Below, in pieces: positions 24,433 through 34,428 of a stretch of 49,371 bases of DNA (positions within the stretch are counted from its first letter, which is position 1; each line of letters begins with the position of its first letter). Position numbers and translations under genes: made by a program. Under the pieces are notes generated by a model that was not told the origin of the DNA, searched no databases, and worked only from the letters and a program-made list of their open reading frames with translations. Source of the stretch: Sphingobacteriia bacterium (lineage in GTDB: Bacteria; Bacteroidota; Bacteroidia; NS11-12g; UBA9320). The stretch covers positions 1 through 49,371 of the forward strand of contig VMDK01000116.1 of assembly GCA_008080835.1 (NCBI GenBank), written 5' to 3'.

Positions 24433-26541
24433 CTATCGCTCTACAGTGAGTTTTCTCGTGATCGTGCGATCCCCAAAGTCAACCTTGATGAAGTAATGTC
24501 CAGGATCCAGATCCTTGACAAAGATCGCCTGAACTTCTCTACAGTGCTCTAGTTTCATGACCTCGACCCCCAGAAGGTTGTAGATGATGATGTGCTGAGG
24601 ACCGCGCGGTGAAGACACATAGACAACACCGGATGCAGGGTTTGGATACACTCTGATCTGGTTGTTCCTGATCTCCGGCAAACCAGTTGTGCAACTGTCG
24701 GCCTCTACTACACGTACCGCTCGGTATTCACAGCCGTTGCTGTCTTCGGCTTCCACCACCAGCTCAATGCGTTTTTTTGCTTTGAATTCGATGATGCGAT
24801 CACGTGATCCGACGTTCCACCAATATGCTTTGAATCCGGCTGTGGCTTTAGCAATAACTGTATCGCCGATACAAATATTCCTGCTCGGCTGTATCTCAAT
24901 GGCCAGACGCTTTGCGCCTCCTTTGCTTACATAAACGCTATCGGTGCACGTACGTCCGCTCGAATCTTTGACTGTCAGTTTGTACCAGCCTTTCTCTTTC
25001 ACCCACAGAAGACGTCCTTTCTTTCCATTGGACCACTCATAGGTTTTAAAACCATGTTTGGCTTCAATGACAATCGAATCCTTACCACAAAGCGATCTTT
25101 CCTTGGCTTCGATGAGATCCGGACAGTCATCGCAGGTGTCCTTCACGGTCACTTTGATCGTTGCCCTAGCATCACATCCGTTCTCGTCTACCGCTTCAAC
25201 CACGATCTCCTTGGTCTTTTCCAACTTGATCTCAATGATGCGCTTTTCACGATGACCAGTATTCCAGTAGTAATTCTTCCACCCATCGGAAGCGACGATC
25301 TTGATGGTCTCACCCGGACAGATCAATGCAGGATGTGGCACGGTTTCGAGCTTCAGTTTGCGCTCATTCTTGTGAATGTACACGCTGTCGGCACATTCGT
25401 GTCCGTTCTTATCCTTTGTAACCAGCTTATACCATCCTGCTTCTTTAGCGACAATATTTCTGGTTGTGGCCCCGGTACTCCATTTGTAGCTCGAATATCC
25501 ACTCACTCCTTCTATGATGATTGAGTCACCATCCTTGCAAATGGTTCTGTGCTTCAGTTCCTGGATCACATCACAGGTATCGCAGTTCTTCACCGTTACC
25601 CGTATATCTTCTTTCGCTGAACAGCCGTCTTTGTTAACGACTTCCACGAGATATCCTTTGGTCTCAACCGGATCTACATACGTGTACCAGTTGTCGGATC
25701 CATTGCTCCATTTCACAGATTTATAGTCTCCCTGAACATACAACTTTATGGAGTCGCCTTTGCAAATGGTCGGTGGATCAGGGATCGTTTTGATCGTCAC
25801 ACTCGGTATCGAACCTTTATGCACTTCAATGGTATCATAGCAATAGTTACCACTCTTGTCTTTTACCTTTAGGATGTACGTTCCGGCTTTCTTGATGGTG
25901 CGAATGCGATCCTTGTTTCCATCGTTCCATAGATACTCGACATATCCCGACTTAGCTTCCAAGATCACAGAATCCTTGTCTCCACACAGAACAGCATCGG
26001 GCCAGGCACCAATGACATCACAACCGGAACCCGAACTACAATTCTTCACTGTGAACTGTATAAAGGTCTTTTTCTCACACCCATTCGTATCCTTCGTGAT
26101 CACCCATGTAGAACCGGAAGCCGTAGGCCTTATGACCGTGCGGTGCGTCGTGTCTTTGCTTTCCCAAAGGATGGTGCTGAATGCCTTTTGATTCCCGATC
26201 TCAAGGACTATTGAATCTCCCTTACAGATACTGCGGGTAGACGGTGATGATCCGATCTTTGGAGCGATCGGAGTATTCACCTTGAGTTCTACTTTGGCAG
26301 TGTGCTGCTTGGACGACCTGTCGGTTGCGGTGACCGTGTAAACTCCCGCTTTATGCGCTCGAATACTCTGCGTGAATGCTCCTGTACTCCAGGAATATCT
26401 CACAAAGCCTGTAGACGCAGTGAATGTCACCGTATCACCGGAACAGATGGTAACGACCGGTCCGGGTTTGATGGTGAGGGTCTGCGCGTAACTCTGAAAG
26501 CCAAATAACAGCGAAAACAGCAGGAGTTTTACTCGGTTCAT
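24433..26541 (-). CDS. T9SS type A cargo protein made of repeated Ig-like domains
   Basis: Repeated TICKGDSIVLE.../YKWSTGATTRNIVAKEAGWYKLVTKDKNG modules; C-term IRVYPNPASGVVYVSS...GHYFIKVDFGDRTITRKLTVER. Confidence 0.85.
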   Translation of the reverse strand: MNRVKLLLFSLLFGFQSYAQTLTIKPGPVVTICSGDTVTFTASTGFVRYSWSTGAFTQSIRAHKAGVYTVTATDRSSKQHTAKVELKVNTPIAPKIGSSPSTRSICKGDSIVLEIGNQKAFSTILWESKDTTHRTVIRPTASGSTWVITKDTNGCEKKTFIQFTVKNCSSGSGCDVIGAWPDAVLCGDKDSVILEAKSGYVEYLWNDGNKDRIRTIKKAGTYILKVKDKSGNYCYDTIEVHKGSIPSVTIKTIPDPPTICKGDSIKLYVQGDYKSVKWSNGSDNWYTYVDPVETKGYLVEVVNKDGCSAKEDIRVTVKNCDTCDVIQELKHRTICKDGDSIIIEGVSGYSSYKWSTGATTRNIVAKEAGWYKLVTKDKNGHECADSVYIHKNERKLKLETVPHPALICPGETIKIVASDGWKNYYWNTGHREKRIIEIKLEKTKEIVVEAVDENGCDARATIKVTVKDTCDDCPDLIEAKERSLCGKDSIVIEAKHGFKTYEWSNGKKGRLLWVKEKGWYKLTVKDSSGRTCTDSVYVSKGGAKRLAIEIQPSRNICIGDTVIAKATAGFKAYWWNVGSRDRIIEFKAKKRIELVVEAEDSNGCEYRAVRVVEADSCTTGLPEIRNNQIRVYPNPASGVVYVSSPRGPQHIIIYNLLGVEVMKLEHCREVQAIFVKDLDPGHYFIKVDFGDRTITRKLTVER

Positions 26542-26702
26542 CGAATGATTTTCTCAAAGATATACTAGTTGGACCTGCGGTCTATGCTAAACGTTGCATC
26601 TCAGCTAACAATATTTTGACAAAAAATCTTGGCATTGCATCGACGAGACTGTTTCAATAGCTGTGAATTGCCCAAATTTGCCCCCTTCTCAAGCCTATTG
26701 TT

Positions 26703-28469
26703 ATGAGATTTTCTTTAATCTTCGTTTCACTCCTTCTATTCTCCATGAGTACAACAGCCAAGGTCAAATACCACGTCTCTTTTGAAAATGCCAATAGTCA
26801 CAATGTTAAAGTTGAGATAGACATTCCGGCGAAACTTTTGAAAGGCGAAGATGCGCTCTTCAAGATTCCCGTGTGGACTCCCGGTTCATACAAGGTTCGT
26901 GAATTCGCTAGGAATATCACAGACATTCGAGCTCTGTCAAAAGATGGGGATCTGCAGGTGGAGATTGAAGATAAGCATTCCTGGCGGATCAAAGGTGGAG
27001 CGAACTCTGATCTAACCCTATCCTACGAGATCTACGTATTTACACTGGGTGTGCGCGAAAGTTATTTTGATCAGTTCATGGCTTTTCTGCATGGTCCAAG
27101 CACATTTGGCTATATCGATGGATGTGAGAATGAAGAGATCGAACTGACGCTGGATCTTCTTGATGATTGGGAAGCTTATGCAGCATTGAAAGAAAAGAGC
27201 AAGGGAAAGTTCATAGCTGACAATTATGATCATCTGGCAGATTCGCCGATCGCTCTGGGTGATTTCGATGTAATGGAATACGAAAGCGGAAACGTCCCAC
27301 ACAAAGTTGTAATGATCGGAAGTGGGAATTACAACCGCGATCAGATCGTCGAGGACTTCAAGAAGATCAGCGATGAACAAGTCAAACTCTTCGGAGAGCA
27401 CCCCTCTTCTCCTTGTTACATCCACTTCATTCAGAATGTGGACCAGGGAGGTGGTGGATTGGAACATGCGAACTGTCAAACAAGCCAGGTGGAGCGATTC
27501 GTGTACAACGACCCGGCTGCCTATCGCAAATTCCTCGGATTGATATCACACGAATATTTCCATTTGTGGAATGTAAAACGCATTCGTCCGATCGAATTGG
27601 GACCATTCGACTACGACAAGGAAAATTATACCGAACAACTGTGGGTAGCAGAAGGGATCACGAGCTATTACGACGACCTGATCTTGCGCCGAGTGGGCAT
27701 TCATACCAGAGAATCTTATCTCGAAGAAATGGCCAAAGACATCAATCGCTTGCAGAATCAACGCGGTCGCATGAACATGTCTCTCGACGAAGCCAGTAAG
27801 CTGGCGTGGGTAAAGGCCTACATGCCTGACGAAAACAGTCTCAATGCCACGATCAGCTACTACAACAAGGGAAAACTTGTTGCCTGGATGCTGGACCAAC
27901 TGATCGTTGAGCGAAGTCTTGGCAAAAGATCCTTGGATGATCTGATGCGTGAACTGTACGATTCATATTTCAAAAAGGAAGATCGGGGATTTTCACATGA
28001 AGAGTTCATGGCGACGGCGTCCAAGGTCGCCGATATCGATCTAAGCGAATTCTTCGAAAAGTATGTATTTGGTAAAGAAGAACTTCCTTACAAATCCGTG
28101 CTCAAGTTTTACGGTTTGATAATGACCGATCAGAACAAACCTGTTCCCGGTTTGGGGGTAAAGACCAAAAAAGACGGGAACCAGATATTGGTCACCTACG
28201 TGGAAAACGCTTCACATGGAGAACATGCCGGAATTAGCGTAAATGATGAGATCATTTCCATCAATAATTGGCGCGTGAAGGATCAACTGGAAAATGAACT
28301 CAAACGATACCATATTGGCGAAAAAGTGATGATCCAATTTGCCAGAAATGGTAAAATGCACGAGACACAAATGATGCTCGACCAAGACTCAACGGTCAAC
28401 TACAAGATCGAATCGGACCCAAATGCCGACGAGAATGCCAAGGTCCGTGGTGAGCGTTGGATCAACTGA
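26703..28469 (+). CDS. M61-family metallopeptidase with C-terminal PDZ-like domain
   Basis: LISHEYFHLWNVKRIRPIELGPFDY (HExxH), LWVAEGITSYYDDL; PDZ-like HAGISVNDEIISINNWRV. Confidence 0.92.
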   Translation: MRFSLIFVSLLLFSMSTTAKVKYHVSFENANSHNVKVEIDIPAKLLKGEDALFKIPVWTPGSYKVREFARNITDIRALSKDGDLQVEIEDKHSWRIKGGANSDLTLSYEIYVFTLGVRESYFDQFMAFLHGPSTFGYIDGCENEEIELTLDLLDDWEAYAALKEKSKGKFIADNYDHLADSPIALGDFDVMEYESGNVPHKVVMIGSGNYNRDQIVEDFKKISDEQVKLFGEHPSSPCYIHFIQNVDQGGGGLEHANCQTSQVERFVYNDPAAYRKFLGLISHEYFHLWNVKRIRPIELGPFDYDKENYTEQLWVAEGITSYYDDLILRRVGIHTRESYLEEMAKDINRLQNQRGRMNMSLDEASKLAWVKAYMPDENSLNATISYYNKGKLVAWMLDQLIVERSLGKRSLDDLMRELYDSYFKKEDRGFSHEEFMATASKVADIDLSEFFEKYVFGKEELPYKSVLKFYGLIMTDQNKPVPGLGVKTKKDGNQILVTYVENASHGEHAGISVNDEIISINNWRVKDQLENELKRYHIGEKVMIQFARNGKMHETQMMLDQDSTVNYKIESDPNADENAKVRGERWIN

Positions 28470-30224
28470 TCACTCCAAGATCCGGAATACGGGATAACGC
28501 AAATGTTCCGGTTCATAGTGGTCTGAATGGGTATACACCCAATGTATCCTCGCTCGTGGACTATTCGCAAACTCTTCACGCTCGAGCAGCCTGTCGAACT
28601 CTTTCTTCTTTTCGGGATCTGACTCCAGTATATCAAGTGCTTTGTCTTCGAACACATAAGGCGAATACCACTCCTTCTGCTGAAGGATGGCATCGAAATA
28701 GTTCCAGTTGAAGTAGGAGTCAGGCGCTTCCGGCTCCAGCAATTCTGCGATCAGCCGCTTTCTATGATCATTCAACCCAACGATAAGATCTCCGCGCTGA
28801 AATGAGATCTCTTGAGTGTCCCGATTTACGCGTGTGTTATGGTGTCCGTAATGTCCTTCGTAGGGCTGTGATCCGGTTGAAAAAGTATCAATGTGGTATA
28901 CTTCGACATGTAAAACGGTGTCTTCCCGAAGCTCTTCCACTACTACACCATGAGCTGCCAATCGCTCCTCTACGTGTACATATCCGCGTTTGAGCAAGTA
29001 TGCTTTAGGGTAATTCACAGAATTTGTTGGATTCATGTACGCATAGAATGGGATCACGGCACTCCATGGACTTTCTCGGTCGTAGTACAATCTCTGAGCC
29101 CCGCTGACGGGGCTTTGCTTGTACTTTGCTTCATATCCCCTAAACCCGATAGAATCAGCTCGCTCATGATCCACTTCCCAATCCAGATTGACACGAGTTG
29201 CTTCTGCGACATGCTGTCGTGCCTGCTCTCTCGACGAAAGCAGGTCCGTGCCATTATCGCTCAGAAGCTTGATCGTGGAATGGATGAACTGCCGAGTAGA
29301 TTCCACCCTCTTGCCATATGGCTTGAGCATGTGTGTCTCAGTGATATATCCCGGTGTCTGGATCAGACTCAGTAAGCCTGTCGAATAGCGCGGTGAGTCG
29401 TAGAAGGTAGAATACCCTTCATCCGGTGGAACACCGTGTACGTTCACGTAAGGCACCATCTCGAATCCGGCATTGGCCATATTGGCGAGCATATTGCCGG
29501 TCATCTTGAAGCGCATGAAGTCTCCGAGTGGTTCATCGAGTTTGTCCTCTTGTGAAGCCAGATAAGTCATCACATAACTGTAATCAGCTCCGTTGCTAAC
29601 GTGTGTTTCCACATAAAAGTCCGGATCCAATCTGTCGATCAATTCAGCAAATGAGAATGCGTTCCTTGAGTCGAGTTTTACAAAGTCCCTGTTCAGATCG
29701 AGGTTTTGCGCGTTTCCTCTGAACCCATATTCAGCCGGACCATTTTGGTTAGCTCTGGAGAAACTGTTCCTGTTCAAAGCACCACCGATATTGTAGATCG
29801 GTATGATCCTGATATCTACCTCGCGCAATAGGGCTGAATTGGATCTCAACAGATCATATGCCACAAGCATACACGCATCCACTCCATCAGGTTCCCCGGG
29901 ATGAATGGCATTGTTTATTAGGAGAAGCGGCTTCTCTCTTTGCGCTAAGTCCTTATTTGATGTAGCCGAACCGAGGTGGACCAAATGCAATGGCAGACCT
30001 TTGTCAGTCATGCCGAATTCCTCAATTTCGACCATATCCGACGCTTTACTCAAGCTCTCCCAATATTCGATCACCTCCCGATATGTAGGTGTCTGATTCT
30101 TGGTGCTATCGCTCAAAAAATATGGAATTGGTAGTTCCGAGTCCGCAACTTTAGAACCTTTCTTTTGTGACTTCTCACAGGCTACAAAAGTGAGAGCAAA
30201 TAAGGCTATGATCAGCTTGTTCAT
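28470..30224 (-). CDS. M14-family zinc carboxypeptidase, probable lipoprotein
   Basis: VACEKSQ lipobox; LLINNAIHPGEPDGVDACM; DLNRDFVKLDSRNAFSFAELIDRLDPDFYVETHVSNGADY. Confidence 0.88.
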   Translation of the reverse strand: MNKLIIALFALTFVACEKSQKKGSKVADSELPIPYFLSDSTKNQTPTYREVIEYWESLSKASDMVEIEEFGMTDKGLPLHLVHLGSATSNKDLAQREKPLLLINNAIHPGEPDGVDACMLVAYDLLRSNSALLREVDIRIIPIYNIGGALNRNSFSRANQNGPAEYGFRGNAQNLDLNRDFVKLDSRNAFSFAELIDRLDPDFYVETHVSNGADYSYVMTYLASQEDKLDEPLGDFMRFKMTGNMLANMANAGFEMVPYVNVHGVPPDEGYSTFYDSPRYSTGLLSLIQTPGYITETHMLKPYGKRVESTRQFIHSTIKLLSDNGTDLLSSREQARQHVAEATRVNLDWEVDHERADSIGFRGYEAKYKQSPVSGAQRLYYDRESPWSAVIPFYAYMNPTNSVNYPKAYLLKRGYVHVEERLAAHGVVVEELREDTVLHVEVYHIDTFSTGSQPYEGHYGHHNTRVNRDTQEISFQRGDLIVGLNDHRKRLIAELLEPEAPDSYFNWNYFDAILQQKEWYSPYVFEDKALDILESDPEKKKEFDRLLEREEFANSPRARIHWVYTHSDHYEPEHLRYPVFRILE

Positions 30225-30290
30225 GTGACAAAATAAACCAATTCCACGATGGAGATGTCTGTCTGATCAAAGTGTGTAGCTTTGTCTTCG

Positions 30291-31103
30291 ATGAAACATA
30301 CCGGGAACATCCGCAAGATGCGCAGTCTGATCGACAACGTAGTCGAATATTCACTTCCACTGTATAATGTACTGGAAGAGAGTGAGGTAGTTGAAATGAA
30401 TCCGCTGGTGGGTCAACATATTCAGATCAGCTTCGAAGGCGAGATCCACTGCGTCGTAACCGGCAAGAAGATCAGGAAGACCTTCGGTGACGGGATGAGT
30501 TATGACGCATTCATGAATTCACCACAAGCGTCTCCGAGTATCATTCGTCCGGAGCTCAGTCGCATTCATGAGGGTGTGGCCTTGCGCGATTACGATTGGG
30601 AAATGGCGCACCATATGCAACCTCATGTCGCTTATCTCTCCCTCACATCAGATGTGAAGATCGGGGTGACAAGAGAAACTCAGATCCCTACGCGTTGGAT
30701 CGATCAGGGAGCCGTTCAGGCTCTAGTGCTGGCTGAGACTCCTTACCGCCAACTGGCTGGATTGATCGAAGTTGCTCTGAAGTCGCACGTGTCGGACAAG
30801 ACCAACTGGCGAAACATGCTCAAGAACGATTACCCGCATGCGGACCTGTATGAGATCAAAGACGAGCTCAGCAACTACTTGAGTGCAGAATTACAACAAT
30901 ATGTAGCTCAGGATGAAGAGCTGGTAGAGATCGAATATCCGGTATTGGATTACCCGGACAAAGTCAAAAGCGTAAAGTTGGATAAGAACCCGATCATAGA
31001 AGGAAAGCTGGTCGGAATCAAAGGTCAGTACTTGATCTTTGAAGGAGGCATCGTGATGAATCTCCGATCACATTCAGGTTATAAGATCAGTCTTGAGTAC
31101 TGA
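30291..31103 (+). CDS. DUF2797 family protein
   Basis: RPELSRIHEGVALRDYDWEMAHHMQPHVAYLSLTSDVKIGVTRETQIPTRWIDQGAVQALVLAETPYRQLAGLIEVALKSHVSDKTNWRNML. ATG at 30291. Confidence 0.82.
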   Translation: MKHTGNIRKMRSLIDNVVEYSLPLYNVLEESEVVEMNPLVGQHIQISFEGEIHCVVTGKKIRKTFGDGMSYDAFMNSPQASPSIIRPELSRIHEGVALRDYDWEMAHHMQPHVAYLSLTSDVKIGVTRETQIPTRWIDQGAVQALVLAETPYRQLAGLIEVALKSHVSDKTNWRNMLKNDYPHADLYEIKDELSNYLSAELQQYVAQDEELVEIEYPVLDYPDKVKSVKLDKNPIIEGKLVGIKGQYLIFEGGIVMNLRSHSGYKISLEY

Positions 31104-31964
31104 TCAGCAAAAAACTCGGACTGCTCCGGGAATGCAACGAATTTCCAAACTCTTCTCTCCTTCCATTGGTTCTCCGTCAAAGTGAACGGCTGAAGTATTG
31201 GGTCTTTCGATACTAAAGCGATCTGAAGCGAATGTTTGCATCAGCTTATGGTTCTTTCTCCTCAACAATGCCTGTAATAGAGAAGGTATCTGATAGAGGG
31301 CCGGCTTTTTCATAGCTACCACATCCAACAGGCCGTCATCGAAACGAGCGCCACGAGCGATGTAGAAATTATTGCCCCACTGATCACCATTGGCAATGCT
31401 AATAAGGAAAGCATCGAGCTCCATTTGCCCCTCAGATGTTGTAATAGAATAGCGGCCTTCCCGAGCGTCAAAATACAGTCGGACCACTTCGATGACATAG
31501 CCGATGAATCCCCTGGACGTTCTCCCAAAAGCTTGAGCAACTTCTGCATCGAATCCCATTCCGGCGACATTGAGGAACATCCGATCGTTCATGACTCCTA
31601 CATCGAGGAGTCGGAAATTGCCCTTTTCTACAATGTCAAGGGCTTTTTCGGGGGATCGAGGAATACCCAAACTTCTACCTAGCCCATTTCCGCTACCTAA
31701 CGGTATCAAACCATACTCCCTTCCTGGAGAATAAGTCGTGTTCAGGACTTCATTAACCGTGCCGTCACCTCCCGCAATCACAATGCGTTGAAAATCATTC
31801 GGATCGATATTTCGCAGGTCGTGGCTGATATTGCCGGCGGTTTGCCATTCTACAATCTGGTAATCAAAACCCCTCCGATCGAGGGACTTTCTAAAATGAC
31901 CTGAATCGAGGTTGTGTCTGCGGGCAGAAACGGGATTGACTATGACTAGCGTTCTACCTAGCAT
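31104..31964 (-). CDS. Diacylglycerol kinase / YegS-like lipid kinase
   Basis: LVIVNPVSARR, VIAGGDGTVNEVLNT, LIPLGSGNGLGRSLGIP, VHFDGEPM. Confidence 0.93.
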   Translation of the reverse strand: MLGRTLVIVNPVSARRHNLDSGHFRKSLDRRGFDYQIVEWQTAGNISHDLRNIDPNDFQRIVIAGGDGTVNEVLNTTYSPGREYGLIPLGSGNGLGRSLGIPRSPEKALDIVEKGNFRLLDVGVMNDRMFLNVAGMGFDAEVAQAFGRTSRGFIGYVIEVVRLYFDAREGRYSITTSEGQMELDAFLISIANGDQWGNNFYIARGARFDDGLLDVVAMKKPALYQIPSLLQALLRRKNHKLMQTFASDRFSIERPNTSAVHFDGEPMEGEKSLEIRCIPGAVRVFC

Positions 31965-31974
31965 ATAGCATAGA

Positions 31975-32664
31975 TCAACTCTCCGTGAAAACGTGTTGAA
32001 TGATGTTGGCTCCCATTTGAAGAGCCTTTAGTCTGGTTGTCTCGCTATCGCTATAGATCCCGGCATCTTCCCAGCCATTCCCCAGGTCGCATTCCACATC
32101 GAAGAAACAAACCAATCGACCTTTGTGAATGAGACCGTAGCCTCGTGGAGGTTTACCGTCATGCTCATGGATCTTCGGAAGTCCATTGGGGAATTCAAAC
32201 TTCTGATGGTAGATAGGATGATCAAAAGGTAGTTCCACAAAATCCAATTCCGGGAACACCTTCTTCATTTGAGGTCGGATGAACTTCTCCAAACCATAGT
32301 TATCGTCGATATGCAGAAACCCTCCGGCTTCCAGGTATTTTCTCAAATTCGTAGCATCCTCATCTGTGAAGACCACATTCCCGTGACCGGTCATATACAC
32401 ATACGGGTAATTAAAGATGGATGTGTTAGCAGGTTCCACCGCATTGTCCTGTGGATCGATATTGGTATTGAGCTGCTCGTTACAAAACTCAGCCAGATTT
32501 GGCAATGCTGTTCTGTTGGCATACCAATCACCTCCTCCGCTGTACTTCAATTTTGCAAATGACACACTATACTCGGTAGAGAAAGAACCTTGAATCAGGA
32601 GCATGAACAATCCTAGCGCCCAAGCAAAGTAGAGCTTCCCATTTTTTACCCTGTTCTTCATCAT
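31975..32664 (-). CDS. DUF4159 domain protein
   Basis: FAKLKYSGGGDWYANRTALPNLAEFCNEQLNTNI...PYVYMTGHGNVVFTDEDATNLRKYLEAGGFLHIDDNYGLEKFIRPQMKKVFP. Confidence 0.88.
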   Translation of the reverse strand: MMKNRVKNGKLYFAWALGLFMLLIQGSFSTEYSVSFAKLKYSGGGDWYANRTALPNLAEFCNEQLNTNIDPQDNAVEPANTSIFNYPYVYMTGHGNVVFTDEDATNLRKYLEAGGFLHIDDNYGLEKFIRPQMKKVFPELDFVELPFDHPIYHQKFEFPNGLPKIHEHDGKPPRGYGLIHKGRLVCFFDVECDLGNGWEDAGIYSDSETTRLKALQMGANIIQHVFTES

Positions 32665-32682
32665 CACTATTCTCAACGCCGT

Positions 32683-33369
32683 TTATTGCATTAAAGTACA
32701 CGCTACCAATGCGGCCGTTTCCGTTCTCAGACGGCTTGTCCCCAGATCCAGCATTTGCCACTCGGCCGCTTTGGCCATTTCAACTTCATCTCGGCTGAAA
32801 TCTCCTTCGGGGCCTATGGCAACGAGCACACTGGAACCTGACTTTCTGATCTCACCTGGGGCAAATTTAGCGCCTATATCAGAATAGCAATGTGCCAGGA
32901 ACTTTTGTTCACTTTGAGTCCTATATAGAAGCTGTTCAAACGGGATTCCGAATTCGATCTCCGGTAAATAGACCTTTAGACTTTGCTTCATTGCGGCCAC
33001 AGCCTTCATCAGGATCCGCCTCTCCTGCATCTTGCTGCGTTCACCGTTGTGCGTATCAATAAAGACCACCTTCTCGACACCGATCTCCACCAGCTTTTCG
33101 ATCATCCATTCCATACGGTCGGCGCTTTTGGTTGGGCCCACGGCAATCGTCAAATGATCCGATCTGGGGAGTTCTTCTCGTTCTATTTCCCTCACAGCCA
33201 GTTGCTTTCCTATCTTTTCCAGTTGGGCTTTAACACGCAGTCCATTTCCGTTCACCAGCGTTATCTCCTGGCCATTAGATTTCCGTAGAACTTTTGTGAT
33301 ATGGCGACTCTCGGTATCATCGGGAAACCAGTAGCCGTCTTTGAATTCGGTTGCGAAAAAGTACTCCAT
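32683..33369 (-). CDS. rsmE: 16S rRNA (uracil-1498-N3)-methyltransferase
   Basis: MEYFFATEF...HITKVLRKSNGQEI; TKSADRMEWMIEKLVEIGVEKVVF; VAIGPEGDFSRDEVEMAKAAEWQMLDLGTSRLRTETAALVA. Confidence 0.95.
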   Translation of the reverse strand: MEYFFATEFKDGYWFPDDTESRHITKVLRKSNGQEITLVNGNGLRVKAQLEKIGKQLAVREIEREELPRSDHLTIAVGPTKSADRMEWMIEKLVEIGVEKVVFIDTHNGERSKMQERRILMKAVAAMKQSLKVYLPEIEFGIPFEQLLYRTQSEQKFLAHCYSDIGAKFAPGEIRKSGSSVLVAIGPEGDFSRDEVEMAKAAEWQMLDLGTSRLRTETAALVACTLMQ

Positions 33370-33437
33370 TGATCTTTGATCGAAACAATAAGCTTTTGCA
33401 AATCAAAGTAAAAGGAGGGGAATGTACCAACAAGGTC

Positions 33438-33956
33438 TTATCCATGACCTTCATACCGATGTGGGTTCGTCAATATATACCGTCGTATGCGATTCAGTTC
33501 TGTTTGGTTCCAGATAACGACATCAAAATAGCGTGGAAGCCAATTGAATTCCGGGATGTATTCTCTGATCTGCCTTGTACATCGCGCTTTGAACCATCTC
33601 ACTACGGCTCCGAGACCATTTACAATCATTGGATTTTTTATACCTGTCACTCCACCGATGTCTTTTGAAGTAAATCGTTCAAGGTCTGAGCGACGCTCAG
33701 TTATAGATATAATTCCGTGAAAATGTTCTGGCATTACTATGAAGATATCTAGAACAACATTTGAAAATTTACTCGGAATCTCAATCCAAGTATCCTCAAC
33801 CACCTTGCCAACCACATTCAAGTAGTGTTTCTTGTCGATAATGCGGCCGAAGTAAGGAATCATATCCTTCACATTTATAGTGACAAAATAGTGGCCACAG
33901 GAAGTGTAATCGTAGCCTTGAAGTCTTGGAGGACCTCCTCTGTTTTGGTAATACAT
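33438..33956 (-). mobile_element. RAYT / IS200-like Y1 transposase
   Basis: YDYTSCGHYFVTINVKDMIPYFG; HUH motif MPEHFHGII; WLPRYFDVVIWNQTELNRIRRYILTNPHRY (candidate catalytic Tyr). Confidence 0.85.
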
Positions 33957-34040
33957 ATACTAAAAAAGAAGGAATGGTATTGTTTAAGTGAGTTGTCACC
34001 GTCTTTCTTTAAGAACGCATTGTTTCTTCGTGTGAACGTG

Positions 34041-34200
34041 TCACGCGATGAATCGCGTGAATACGGTAATGGACTGGGTTATTCTTGAACTGAGGCTAAA
34101 GCTTGGAGGTTCTCTTCTCTACCGTCATAGCATGCGGGACATTGATAGCAAAACGTCCTGCAAGCAACCTAGACTGTATTTGCGCAATCTCTCACGCAAG
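34041..34200. repeat. REP/BIME-like unit 1
   Basis: TCACGCGAT-GA-ATCGCGTGA at 34041-34060; ends with degenerate TTGCGCAATCTCTCACGCAA at 34180-34199; shares AATACGGTAATGG, AAAGCTTGGA, GCAAGCAACy, AGACTGTATTTGCGC with unit 2. Confidence 0.75.
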
Positions 34201-34240
34201 CATCTTTACTTGATCATTCTACTTCGCCCTTCGTGCTGGG

Positions 34241-34404
34241 TCACGCGATGAATCGCGTGAATACGGTAATGGTATGGGTTGTCCTTAAACTAAAGTTAAA
34301 GCTTGGACAAATCTCTATCCTCCGTAGAACAAGGAACCCTGAGATCGAAACGTTCCATGAACTGCAAGCAACTCAGACTGTATTTGCGCGATTCATCGCG
34401 CAAG
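34241..34404. repeat. REP/BIME-like unit 2
   Basis: TCACGCGAT-GA-ATCGCGTGA at 34241-34260; ends with TTGCGCGAT-TC-ATCGCGCAA near 34384-34403. Confidence 0.75.
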
Positions 34405-34428
34405 AAGGACCAAAAGGAGTCCTTGCTC

